Source of the DNA: Hofstenia miamia
Lineage: Eukaryota > Xenacoelomorpha > Acoela > Hofsteniidae
Reading direction: 5' to 3'
Length of the DNA stretch: 64,000 nt
Assembly: GCA_900660155.1 (NCBI GenBank)
Contig: CABFPE010000053.1
Coordinates: 459,368 to 523,367, forward strand
Both the position numbers and the translations under genes were made by a program. Every line of letters begins with the position of its first letter. Position 1 is the stretch's first letter. Of this stretch, positions 38,001 to 51,000 are shown piece after piece. The notes beneath the pieces are model-generated. The model saw nothing but the letters and a program-made list of their open reading frames with translations, was not told the origin of the DNA and ran no database searches.

Positions 38001-41000
38001 GGACATCATTGAATCATGATTTAAAAATGACGAATTTATATCATATTTTCGGTATGTGGATGACATATTTGCTATTTTTACTAACAAAACCAATGCTGAA
38101 AACTTTTTTAGAAATTTAAATAAGCACTTAGATGAAATCAAATTTACGATGGAAGAACACAATAGCCAATTATATTTCCTTGAAATGAATTCGAAAACAA
38201 AATGTTTTTGAAGAAAACAAATACTGGTCTATACATTCCTTTTTCATCATATTGTAAAGACTGACACAAAAAGAACACAATAAATTATAAATTTATCAGC
38301 AAGCTATAGAAATATAACACAATCACTAGATTTACTTTTTGAGCATTTTAAGCAGAATGGCTATCCTCAGAAATTTATTAAAAAGATTGTAAATGAATGC
38401 TTTTCTAATCAAACATTTAACAAGATTATTAGAAATGACAACGAATATCGTGAAAAAATCTATTGGAAATTGTCATACATTAAAGCATCTGAAAGAACGC
38501 TAAAATCAAAACTTAAAATGCTTAACAAAGATCTAAAGAGAACCATCATAACCCCAATTTTCAAATCATTAAGAACATTTTATATTATAAAAAATAAGGA
38601 AACTCTTGAATTAGACTTGATATCATCTGTAGTTTATGAATACAATTGTGACGATTGTCAAAAATCGTACATTGGTGAAACAAGTCGTCATTTAATTACA
38701 AGAGCAAATGAAAGGTTAAGGGACATCTGAGATCGGAAATATTTCTACACAAACATAAACCAAGTCTAACCAATTTTAAAATTTTAAAAAGAACAAAGGA
38801 ATTAAAAATGGAGGCTCTTTACATTGAGAACAAAAATAAAGTCAATTAATTAATAACCAACTAAGTACTAACATCCTAGAAATCTTTTAAGGGCATGCAT
38901 ATTCATAGTTTTAATGTACACTAGAAGCCAATGTAGTTTATTGTAAATTTATATTTCTTCCAATTTTGTTCTGACTATGATTTTTAAAATCGAAAACGTT
39001 CAATGTGTGCTCTGTTCATATCAATGCATCTCAGTAATTTATGCAATATATATATATATATCTCATTTAGCTCAAACTGGATACCTATAGATTTTGCACC
39101 ATTTTTCATATTGAAATGAAAAAAGGTTAAGCATCGATTAACTGCAGCACTATATGTCATTGCAGCAGCAAAACTTACTAATAAAAATTTGATTTACATG
39201 ATATAACCTTTTAAAATTTTAGTAAACATTAACCTCCATCTTTATTAACTTCAATGGCACGTTTTTCGAGTTCAGTCAAAGTGGTACTGATATCAACACC
39301 AAGTCCTTGTAAGGCAATCGCTTTTAACACCATCGCATAAGTACTATTGGATTTGGAGTTCTGAAGAGGCGTCACAACTGCATTTTTGATGTCCTGCAAA
39401 GCTGATTTGCCTGTATCACTAAACTTTTCAATCAAGCTCTCGGGTACTGTGTTAATAGCAATCACAACAAATGGTGTTAACATGTTGACTGTATCACCCT
39501 AAAACAGAATAAATCGTATCTAAGCAATGTGCTAAATATACTCAGTACATCTATCCTAAGAATTGAATATCAGATTTACCTGCATTTCACGATGACAAAC
39601 ATTGCCGTTCTCCACAAAGCGACCATCCTTCATTTGAGTCTTCAGCCAAATGATGGCTCCTTCAACAACTTTGGCGTCGATGTATAATAGTTCGGAAAGT
39701 TGTGAAAACACTTTTACAACAAATGCAGTTAGCCTAGAATTATCAAAGCATAAAGAAATAATATTAGGTTTTTTCGTACAAAAATTCTTACTTAAAAAAC
39801 AAATTTAAAAGATCTTCTCACATCTCGAACAGCAGGTGCTTCCTCGAGATTCCATTGAGAAATATTGTTATTTCTTTAATTTTAAATAGGATTTGCCCTT
39901 ATTTTTTTCCTTTTCTAAAAATATTTCAGGAAAACGAAAGTGGTATTAATTTTATAATTATTTTTTGAGATATATTCATTTTATTCCACAAAAACAATAC
40001 TTACTTAATGTCGTCATATGATCCACAAGTTGTTCTGCAAATGTTTGTATACATATTACGTATTAATTGGGTATGCAATGGATATTTTTATACTTAGCAA
40101 TGTATGTTGGCTAGTTACACTCCTAGTTTTAAAAAACGAAAAAAGCCTGGACAAAATAGGGTTAAATAATACAAGAATGTAACTTAAATAGAATAACTAT
40201 ATGTGGAAAAGTAGATGAAAAATAGTGATGGATTTCATATTGTATTGAATGTTGCATATTCTTATGCAGAAATTAAATATTCGTGTCTTGCCTCTTGTAA
40301 TATATGCAATAAAAATATGTAATAACAATGTGATAATAATTAAAAAAAAGAAAATTAATGCCAGAGTATTTAGAATTTGAGAAAAATATTTTACGTGCAC
40401 ATCAGTACAATAACTTGAAGCTTATTGCTTTAATGCTTAAAGAAAACATCCAATGAATATCGTTTGTTCAATAGGAAAGAATATAGTGTGAAAAAGTTTT
40501 GAATTAGAAGGAAGTTTTTAGACTGGTAATTGATGAATTACTCGGTATATAAAATTACTATGTACAAAGTACCAGACACACGCTAACTATAATTATTAGA
40601 AAAGTATTGAGTAAATTAAAAGCAGCATAAAGGGATATGGTTTTGAACTACAGTCAACATTGCTGCGATACAGCGACATTGTGCTAAACATACAATCTTT
40701 GTATTTTCTTTTTTTAAAGAGAAAAATGAAAGTGAAAATTAAATTTAGTGTTCAACATAACTGCCATCGGCATCCAGGATCTTCAAATGCTTCCACTTGT
40801 TCAATTCAATGAAACAGACTATCTAGAAAGTTGAAGTGAGGGAAATCAATGAACAAGAATAACTCAATATGATGGATGAACAAATTCTTTCACTCAAGTT
40901 ATTAAATGGAATTTCTGACTACTCGCGATATGCGACTTGATATTGGTCTGGCCAAAAAGCACCACTTTGCGATTTATTGGCTTCCTATGGTGCAATGACT

Positions 41001-44000
41001 ATTGCAGCCTATTACAAGCATCACGTACAGGTCTCATCCGAAATCAAAGAAAAATCAAAGCATAGAGAGAAATTTTTTGGTTATCCAGTTTAATAATTAA
41101 GAAATACTTTAATAATAGAAATACGGGACTGATTTCACTAATAAGATTCAAATAACTAACCATGTTGAGCCGTGGTTGTCACTATCGCCAAATGCACTGA
41201 AAGAATTGTCACTATGTTGAAAAGTTAGTTCTCTTTGATATCCTAAAAACATAAAAATGACAGCTTTAAATTGTTTTGCTCATGGACATAACTTATATTA
41301 GAAAAGGAACAATATACAATCGAGGACAAATTATTACGGATAATGATATTATTGTGTGTTTTGTTTAGTTCACAGCTCACAAATGGGTGTGATTGTTTGA
41401 TATCTTTTTATAAGCACCTTAAGTTCAAACATTTTTGTTTGCCAAATAATGGCTAGTTAGATGCCATGTATCAATGTAACAGAAGCATTCAAAATTTTGA
41501 GATGTGGACAAATTAATATGAACAAGTTGTTGCTCAAGAACAATCTTTTGTTTTTTTCAGGAAGGTACAATTGAACCCATAAAAATATGTTTATTATAAT
41601 CAAAAACTATTAATACACAACAAATAATGATAAAAGCGTTCAGCATGTGGAATAACCACCTTTAGCAGCAAGAACAGCTTGTACACGAGTTGGCATGTTA
41701 TCAATGCACCTTTAAATATTTTTTGATGTTATCAACATGATTCCACACTTCCAGAAATACAGAGATTAATTCGTACTTTGTAGTGGTAGTTTACTTTGCA
41801 AGGCGCTCTTTCTCAACACTGCACACAGTTTCAATTGGGTTGAGGTCATGGCTAGTTCCTGGCAATGGGAGGATCTCAACCTCTTCTTCATCTAAATATG
41901 ACTATCAACCATGCTTGATGAATGGCATGGAACACAATCATGAATGAAAACACACTAATTGTGTGTGCCATAGCATTTATTTAGTTGTGGCATCGTTTTT
42001 CTTTGATTACAGTACCATACTTTGCGAAATTTATACTTCCTTCACAAAGGTGTCACTGGCATGCACCATTGTAGATGATGGAATTTCATTTAAGACATTT
42101 TTGGTCCATAGGTAGTGGTGATTTGGGATGATGTGCCATATATGCTCACCGCTGGTCATCTGGCATTGAAAAGTGGTCTCGTCACTAAAAATTACGTTGT
42201 GACATTTAACTGTCCAATAAACAGATGACGCCCACAAAATTCACCTTTTCATCATTGAAGCATTGAGTTTCTGTACTTTTCTTGGCTTGATAAAATGGCA
42301 ACACCGTTCATTGTAACGTCTCCTGATAGTCCTAGCACACACATTACCATTGACCTGCTCATTTAATTGTGCGGCAGTCAAAAATGGTTTAGAGTAAAGA
42401 TTTCTAACTAATAATCTGTAAGTGGCTTTGCTTGTCTTTCTCTTTTTTCTAGATTTACCAACTCTACAAGAGCCAGTGATATTGCTTCGAATTCTAGCAA
42501 TGAGATTGGAGATACTTCTACAATTTCCCATAATGACACGTCACCAACATCCAATAAAGCCTTTACAACCGTGACCTTGTTAATCACATTAATCTGATTT
42601 CTTTCTTATTAATCAAACATGTATTATCAATAGTATTTTAATACTAGGCCGCCTAAAGAGGTCATAATTGACCGTTTGCTACATTGAAATAGCGGTCTTT
42701 TCACTATTCCTATGAATGGTTGTTTCATTTTGGCCGACTTTATTCCTTTCTTTGACTCATTGAATTCACCAATATCGTTTATAAACAATCATCTTTTTGT
42801 ATATATATTTAAGAAATATCATCAAACTCCCAGTGCGTCAAATTCAACCGCACATTATTATTTATCAAAGCGATTATCTTCAGGTTGATATAGTAATTAC
42901 CAATCCTGTTCATTTGAAAAATATCTGCATACAAGAAGATTATGCTTGCATTACTCATGGTTTAAAGACCACACAGAGGGAGGAATGAAGAGATTTCTGG
43001 ACTGGTTTTTTCTAATCTTGATTCTGAAGATGGCAATTCAAATGATTCCAATTTTCATGAGGAAAACTATCATTTTTCAACTAAAAACTCGTCTAATGAA
43101 TGTGAGACTGTGGCAAATGTAGTTATAGATTTACAACAAATGCATCCAATTCATTAGTTTATAGGAAAGATTTCATTATCCAACTTTGCCCATTCCTACT
43201 TCGATCATTCGTGTTCTCAAGAGCAAATAACATGAAGCATCACGATACGAATGGATCCGCGAAGGATTTCAAACGTTCAGCAAGTGGAAAAAATGTGCAA
43301 CTCAAAACTGCCGCAATATAACAAGAGCCAACTGTTATATAATGCACGCAATCACAATGTTGCTGGCTCATGCGTTGCACTGGAAGAAAAATGTGTTTTT
43401 GTGGATGTGATAGCCAAAATGCTCAATAAACTATGCTCTTGTTGTTTAACAAAAAAAGAACAATACAATTTGGAAATAGCGTCATTTTTTCCAAAGATTT
43501 TATTATTTGAAGATCACTAGTAATAGAGAATTTGATGCGGTTATTTGTGACCACCATGGGCGTTAATGGGTGAACAGAAGTTGGGAGTTCTGGTGTCAAG
43601 TATTTTATATAATTGTATTATGACAATGTGCTTATATTTGATTGCCTATTATAAAATTCAAAGACAACACACACAATTTAGGTAAATGTGCGCACACCTG
43701 TTTATACATAATAATATGTCACACATATTTTCTGTATTTTGCACCGCAGACTGTATGCTGATTATCAGATATGACTCAGTGGCAGAACATTTTGTAATAT
43801 ATATCATTATTTACTATACACGTCTCAATAGCATACACAATATCGCATCACATTAATCAGTAGAAATATAAAAAATAAGTGTGTCCATAATAAATTGTTC
43901 CCAACTGTAACAAGTTAAAGTTAAAATGCGATAAACATATTTTTTTATAAAATAGACATGTAATAGAATATACTAAGAGTCTCCTATAATAAATAAAATA

Positions 44001-47000
44001 TTAGAAGAGCAAATGCTGGGTTTAATGTTATTAAATCAAAATACAAATGACAAAGTATACAAATGACAGAATTAAAAAATCCTAGGCCCAGTAACGGATC
44101 CAAAAATTTTATGATTCAATAATTCGCAAACGTTCGACTCACTTAAAAAATACAATCTTGAGAAACATTTGAGCATTTGAATATATGCAAATGCATATGT
44201 ACATATTTGATACATATAGAAAAAAATTCATCCCCGCAGAAAAAATGTAATAATTTCGTGATATGGGCCCATTAAAAGTTTCACTTGGGCACATGACTCC
44301 AAATTTGAAAAAAACATCTAATTCTCAATGGCATTTTTACGCATTTCATAGCAGATATCTGATAATATGATGAAAACAGTCTTCTTCTTGCCTAATTTCC
44401 TCTACTTATATCTATGAAAATGCCTATTTTGAGCATTTTTACAAGGTATAACAATGACTCTTAGCCTATTCCAAGCCTCAAATGTCACTATTCACTTCAT
44501 TGATAACAGGTTGGTTGAATACAGAAATTAGCATCTTCTAGAACTTTTGACGCAAATTCAATTTTGAAAGATTAACCAAAACATTCATTAAAAAATCATC
44601 GAAAATTGCCAACCAAGAACAGAAAAGTTTGCTTTGAAGATTACTTTTTTAGTTTAATATGGACAATATATTTCTTTAAAACATTTTAAAGCCTTTCCTT
44701 AATATAACCCGAACACATGCGCGGCTTAAAATGAACTGAAAATTCACACCCGATAGACTCTTTATGATGGATATTTACGCAGATGGTAATAGTATGTTAT
44801 AATCGATTGATTACCTCCAAGTTAAAACCAAAATCAACAATCTCTACCGTATTAGAAAATATAGACCTGGTTCCAACAGCAATTATTATTGACATAGGAT
44901 TTTGAATGGATGAAAGGCATTGCTTAGCAAACGCGTACAAACTGAAGAGTTATCAGGGGTCAAAAATCCTCCTCAGTCCAAAATATATACAGAAAAACCC
45001 CGAAGGCTATACCCAATTGAAGATCCTTACACTGTACACTCCAAAATTTTATTTCCTTTAATATGTCCACATAATTTACACACATGAGTGTTGGCAGTAC
45101 AGCTGAAATTCCCTAATTTGGACCGACGATTTTTGAGTTTGAATTCGGTTTACACTTACGTAATTTGATTAACAAGCAGTAATATGCAATAAGCTGAAAA
45201 CGGAAGAACCAATGAAATTAAAATTTAGTGGAATTGAAGCGGGATACTGGAACAATTGCTTAAAAGGATAATTAATTAAAATATAAAATAATCACAATGA
45301 AAGAGAGTCAAAAGCAATTAAAATATAATTGAACCGAAGAATAAATGCACTGAATTTTCATTTACAAAAAACCGCCTACAATTATATATTCATAATCTAA
45401 TTTTTTAATTCACGTGTTATTCCATCAAAATTTAGGGAAAATGAAATTTGAGAGCAAATGAATGTTTAATCCTAAGTCTCTCAATAATTCAGGATAATTC
45501 AATAAACTAGTTTCGTGCCAACTTCCACTAATTAATAATTTCGCATGCAAACTGAACCTGTAATTGCCAAAATCCATTTCTAGTGCTTATGATGTTAACT
45601 CTAGAATAAGATAAATAAATAACACTAAAACAATTCTGCTTAATAGCATTTACTCAATCCAGCAGTTTTGTAGAACAGAAGCGGTAATGACAATGCCACG
45701 GCCAAAACAGTTCTCTGTCAATGTTCACAGATACTGTAACAAGATATCAACTAAACCTGGTAGTTACTAACCAGCAGCAATGAAAGTATGAACGATGTCT
45801 ACTGTAGGTCAAGATTTGAATTACAAAAAAACATCTCAATTATTTGCTAGATTAATTGTTAAACTAGGAAAAAAATTACAAGGCTAACTTGAGAAATTAC
45901 TATTCACAGATAAATATGCGAACCAAAACAAGTGTAAGAACAATATGCTGTTTATAGGATGCAGATACCATAGTGAAAGATTTAAAAATTTTTTAATACT
46001 TATTATTTTATAAAAGCTTTTCGCTTCTTACCTCCACCAAAGAGGTGCTGTTTTCACCTCTGTTTGTCAACACGATTTCGAAAACAGTAATGGAAGGAAC
46101 TTTATGAAAAAACCTCGAGACAGGTATTGGTCAAACTTAGATGCTATTAGATTGTCAGACTGATCATGATTGCCGTCTGGTTGCATCCAGACCCTAATTT
46201 CATTTATACTTGGCTCGCAAAAATAACTTCACGTAAATTTGTGTATCAGATACTGTTGCGTACAGAAAATAGCTATCTATCCACAATGATGTCAATGCAT
46301 TGTTATTCGCTAAATCCGCATTAAACCATAGTTTTACTTCCAATTTAGTTCGTAGCTCTATCTAATAGAAGCCTCTGAGATAAAGGTACCAGAATATTGA
46401 CAATTGCTTTCATTGCTATATTTAAAGAAAACCATATTTATTACTAGCGAAAGAAGTATACCGTCTTGCATATAATTGAATGCTTTCTGCTTAATTTCGG
46501 TGTTCGTTTCCAACTGGTTGGTATTTTTAAGATAGTTGACAGTGTAGACCATTGGCGCTAAAATAATCATTGTTTGTTCTCCACATCCGAATGGCTTCTG
46601 TATCATGCCATCTAAGTTGTTCATTGTGTTACCCATCACATCGCCTAAAAGTGTAAGTGACTTATCAAAATCAATAGTGAAGATTCCTTACCAGATAGGG
46701 AAATTTTGCAAAAGTCCGAATCAGGAACGAATTGTTTTGGAAGTGCTTCTGTTAAATTGAAATTCTTAGTATACGCGTCAGACCCCTCTGCACGATTCAC
46801 CAAAAACGGAATGGTGTATTGACGTTGGATTCCTTCAGGCTGAACGTATTATGTATTAAAAATTTAAAACATTGCACTAAGTCAAACTAACTTCACTCGA
46901 CTAAGATTAATTTCAAAAAAATGAAAAAACGTTTTAATACGATTCTAATTGTCAGTTTTGATTTTTCTTATACTGTCTAAATTAACTGTACTTACGACAA

Positions 47001-48018
47001 CACGAATGGGTTGAATGACAGCGTCAGAACAAGATTTTTGTGAGCTTTCTGCATTAATATTAAGTTTGAGTTTTCCGATTCTTTTACTTGCAAGAGGGAA
47101 GTACATAGTAGTAGTGCTGTCCTTTGACAAAACAACATTCACAGACGCTGAGGTCGCCATGGTGCTAGGCAAAGACGAGTCCGCAAACTCTACACGATCA
47201 AAATCTTTGCTATCAACAGAGAGTGTCACGGTCATCTACAAAACAAAACATACAATATTTCAACTGGATACACGATTCTAGATCACATTTAGCAATAGAT
47301 TTCATAGCATCTGAATGCGAAATTTTGCACTGCAATAAATCTATGACAAAGAATTTTTCAAGTGGGGAGTTTCTTATCTAATCAATTCAAAACACTAACC
47401 TAAAAATAACTTTTCTGAAAAAATAAACAATTGATTCCAATTTAGTTTGCTTTAAATTTATTTTTATTGGTAGGGTTTATTTTTCGCAAAGCGCTGCTCT
47501 AAAGAGAAAATAGATTCTAGCTGAGATATTGAAAACGTGTGAACATAGAAAATACAATTCTAACGAAGGTATTGTTTTCAAACTACAAAATCATCCAGGA
47601 AGGTTTCAGAAAATATTTTAACTTTTTAGGTTCAAAATAATAGAGACAAATTAAAATACATGATTAAAGAGGAAAAGCTTAGGAAAGTTCAAGGACCTGG
47701 CTACGGGAGTTTAGGACTTTTCCTCACCCACTTTTCACAAAAACGCATGTCTCTACCTATGAGCTGCTCCCTTTGCAAATGGAGCTGTTCGACCTTCAAA
47801 GTGAATAAATCAAATAAATTAATCACTTAACGTTCAAAGCAATCTCTTTTGATAACTCCATTCTATCATCGCCAATTAATACTAATCAGTAAATTAATTA
47901 TAATTACAAAAAATTATAAATAGTATTGTAAATTGTTCAATAATTTTTTTCTGATGAAGGCTATAGAGCCGAAACATTTTAAATTAAATTTCGTTTTTTT
48001 CTTTTTATATTACATACA

Positions 48019-48072
<54 letters not shown>

Positions 48073-51000
48073 CTTATTGAAAAACTTATTCATATTCATT
48101 TATATATTTGAAAATATTTGCTAATATTTTTTTGAAATTGTTTGAATTTGCAAAAAGAAAACAGTATTATTAGTTCCTTTCTGTATANAACTTATAAAAA
48201 TTCTCACGGTTTTAACAGCATAGTGTCATCTTGCGAACGAACGCACAGTAATGTTCAAATTGTGCATGGTTCCTTGTGAGCTAATATCGACAATGAACGC
48301 TTAGGAGATTTGGTTATAATTAGCTAATGAGTTACTTTAGTTCACCCTGAGCCAGATGTTTGTAGCTGGTCACCTCCCTGAGACAGTTAGAAAAAGATTC
48401 GTGGAATTGTATANGAGGGAAGTACATAGTAGTAGTGCTGTCCTTTGACAAAACAACATTCACAGACGCTGAGGTCGCCATGGTGCTAGGCAAAGACGAG
48501 TCCGCAAACTCTACACGATCAAAATCTTTGCTATCAACAGAGAGTGTCACGGTCATCTACAAAACAAAACATACAATATTTCAACTGGATACACGATTCT
48601 AGATCACATTTAGCAATAGATTTCATAGCATCTGAATGCGAAATTTTGCACTGCAATAAATCTATGACAAAGAATTTTTCAAGTGGGGAGTTTCTTATCT
48701 AATCAATTCAAAACACTAACCTAAAAATAACTTTTCTGAAAAAATAAACAATTGATTCCAATTTAGTTTGCTTTAAATTTATTTTTATTGGTAGGGTTTA
48801 TTTTTCGCAAAGCGCTGCTCTAAAGAGAAAATAGATTCTAGCTGAGATATTGAAAACGTGTGAACATAGAAAATACAATTCTAACGAAGGTATTGTTTTC
48901 AAACTACAAAATCATCCAGGAAGGTTTCAGAAAATATTTTAACTTTTTAGGTTCAAAATAATAGAGACAAATTAAANTCCCTGAGACAGTTAGAAAAAGA
49001 TTCGTGGAATTGTATATTTTCCAAAACAATTCAACACTAAGATTATCTTCACAGCATTTTTTTAAAATGAGCTGAATAGTGGGCCAATGCAAAACTAGTT
49101 GCTTCATGCCTTGTATCTCAAAGTTTCTGAAGTATTTCGAAAAGTGTTTGTTCACCAAGTGATTAGAAAGATCAATGCCATTCTCATAAATCGAAGGATG
49201 CGAGCTGTATGGTGTTCTACAAAAGTGAAAACCCATGTAGCAAAAGCTGTAAATTGAAATTTTGTTTTTGCTTCATGTAATCATATTGCTCCACTAAAAC
49301 TTTAACTAGAGTCTGCTGGAGTTAGCCCTTACTAAACAAAAATTCTATAACTCATCATTCACCAATAAAATACAACATTCCGTGATTATGAACTACATGT
49401 GGCAGATTGCATAAACGTGTTTCTGAAAACCAGTACCATTTAACAATACAATATACATATAGTTTGTACCAATTGATTTTAGGTTTATTAGATTGGAAAT
49501 TATAAAATTCATGCAGAAAATTTGTTTAAAGCAGAATCTAAGGAGGTTTAATATGCTGCTATATTAGGAAAATTTAGTGATGCATGTTGAAGAATCCCTC
49601 TACCTTTTTGTTACATACATCCAGAAAGTAAAGTATTTGAGCTATTGCAATTAGAATATGTAGGATAAGAAGAACAAACCTGAATCTCTTCGTCTAAGTA
49701 GTTGAACACGGAAACTGAGAGTAAGAATTGTTCACCACGCTTTACAGAGTAAGGCAGATTCAGCCGGACGAAGCATTTCTTCCTTGTAATGAGCTAAATT
49801 ACTTGTGTAGATTCAATAGATATTTGCACATGTGCTACTCCACACGACAATTATTGTTACCCTTAAATCTTTGGGGCTACATACAAAGTGAACTTATTTT
49901 ACATATAATGAGCCTGCAATTACACAGCATAAAGTTAAAACATTTGTATTTAACTCTTCACAGATCTGTGATTATAAAAGACAACCCATATGAGGAACTA
50001 TTTAACTTACAGAAAGCTCGGACAGTTTCCAAATTGTGTAATTGTTGATCAGAAAAATGGAATAATTTTTTAGTTAGAAACAATCACATCTCAAATTGAT
50101 TCTTAAGTAATATTTAAACATTTAGTAATTGAGCAAGGGTAGTTCATATAAAAATATGTATAGTGCAAAATCGTAGTTTTTTTATATTATTGAATATTAA
50201 AGTAGTAATTTAAATATTTTAAAACTCATGCTTTCTCTATTAATACTAAAAACGCATTAAATCATCTAACATGACAAATAATGCGAAATATAATTATTAT
50301 GACATCTGATACAAAAAGAGATTTTATGAACTTTAAATTATGTAAATGGAATAAACATTTTATTGATTTAAGTTTCAAGAATGTGAGAATAAATTGATAA
50401 AGTATTACCTCGGCCTTCTTCAAAGCAACACCCAAACCTATCTCATTGGATAGTACAAACGCGCTTGCTACCCATTTTGTTATGGTATCCGGAGCAACCA
50501 ATGGTAGAGTGACTTTTGTGCTAGACTCACTAAATAAATTTGTCAAGCATGGGTAACGGAAAAAGTCCATGCAACTACTTTGGGTTTTAAAATAAAGCAA
50601 AATTCCAACTTGCCAAAAATAAACTCAAAATCTTGGAGAATACTCCATCTTATCCAGGTAAGCAATTGATAACAAAGATAAAATGAACATTTTGTGTTAC
50701 CCGTTTGCAATGGCATTGAAAATGCCTCATCTGATAATGCGTTATAATGTCTTCAAATGAAGTCGTTTCACTTTGTTCTGTGCAGTAGAATATAAAGGGT
50801 GTGCTGCTCCATATTTCTGGAAGATCTTTCAATTATTTGGTTCCTCCAAGCGCCAACAGTAAGTGGCCAAATTATTACATAACGCCAAACAATAAATTCA
50901 GAGAAAAATACGCTGAAAAATTCATTTGAATCTCAAAAGAAATAAACGGTCGCTATTGTATGCTATACTAGATCTGGGAAAAAAGTTTATCGTACGGTGA

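Noticed and set aside
46945-47281. ATG at the start of the 47235 exon as a gene start
   Set aside because: The Met is internal: homology and phase join this exon to FNYLDEEIQ at 49680, and a splice acceptor lies directly before it.
47933-48124. ORF containing an IYIYIY run
   Set aside because: Produced by the TA microsatellite at 48020-48071; similar TA-derived ORFs at 1380, 23922, 25319 and 54521 were also dropped.
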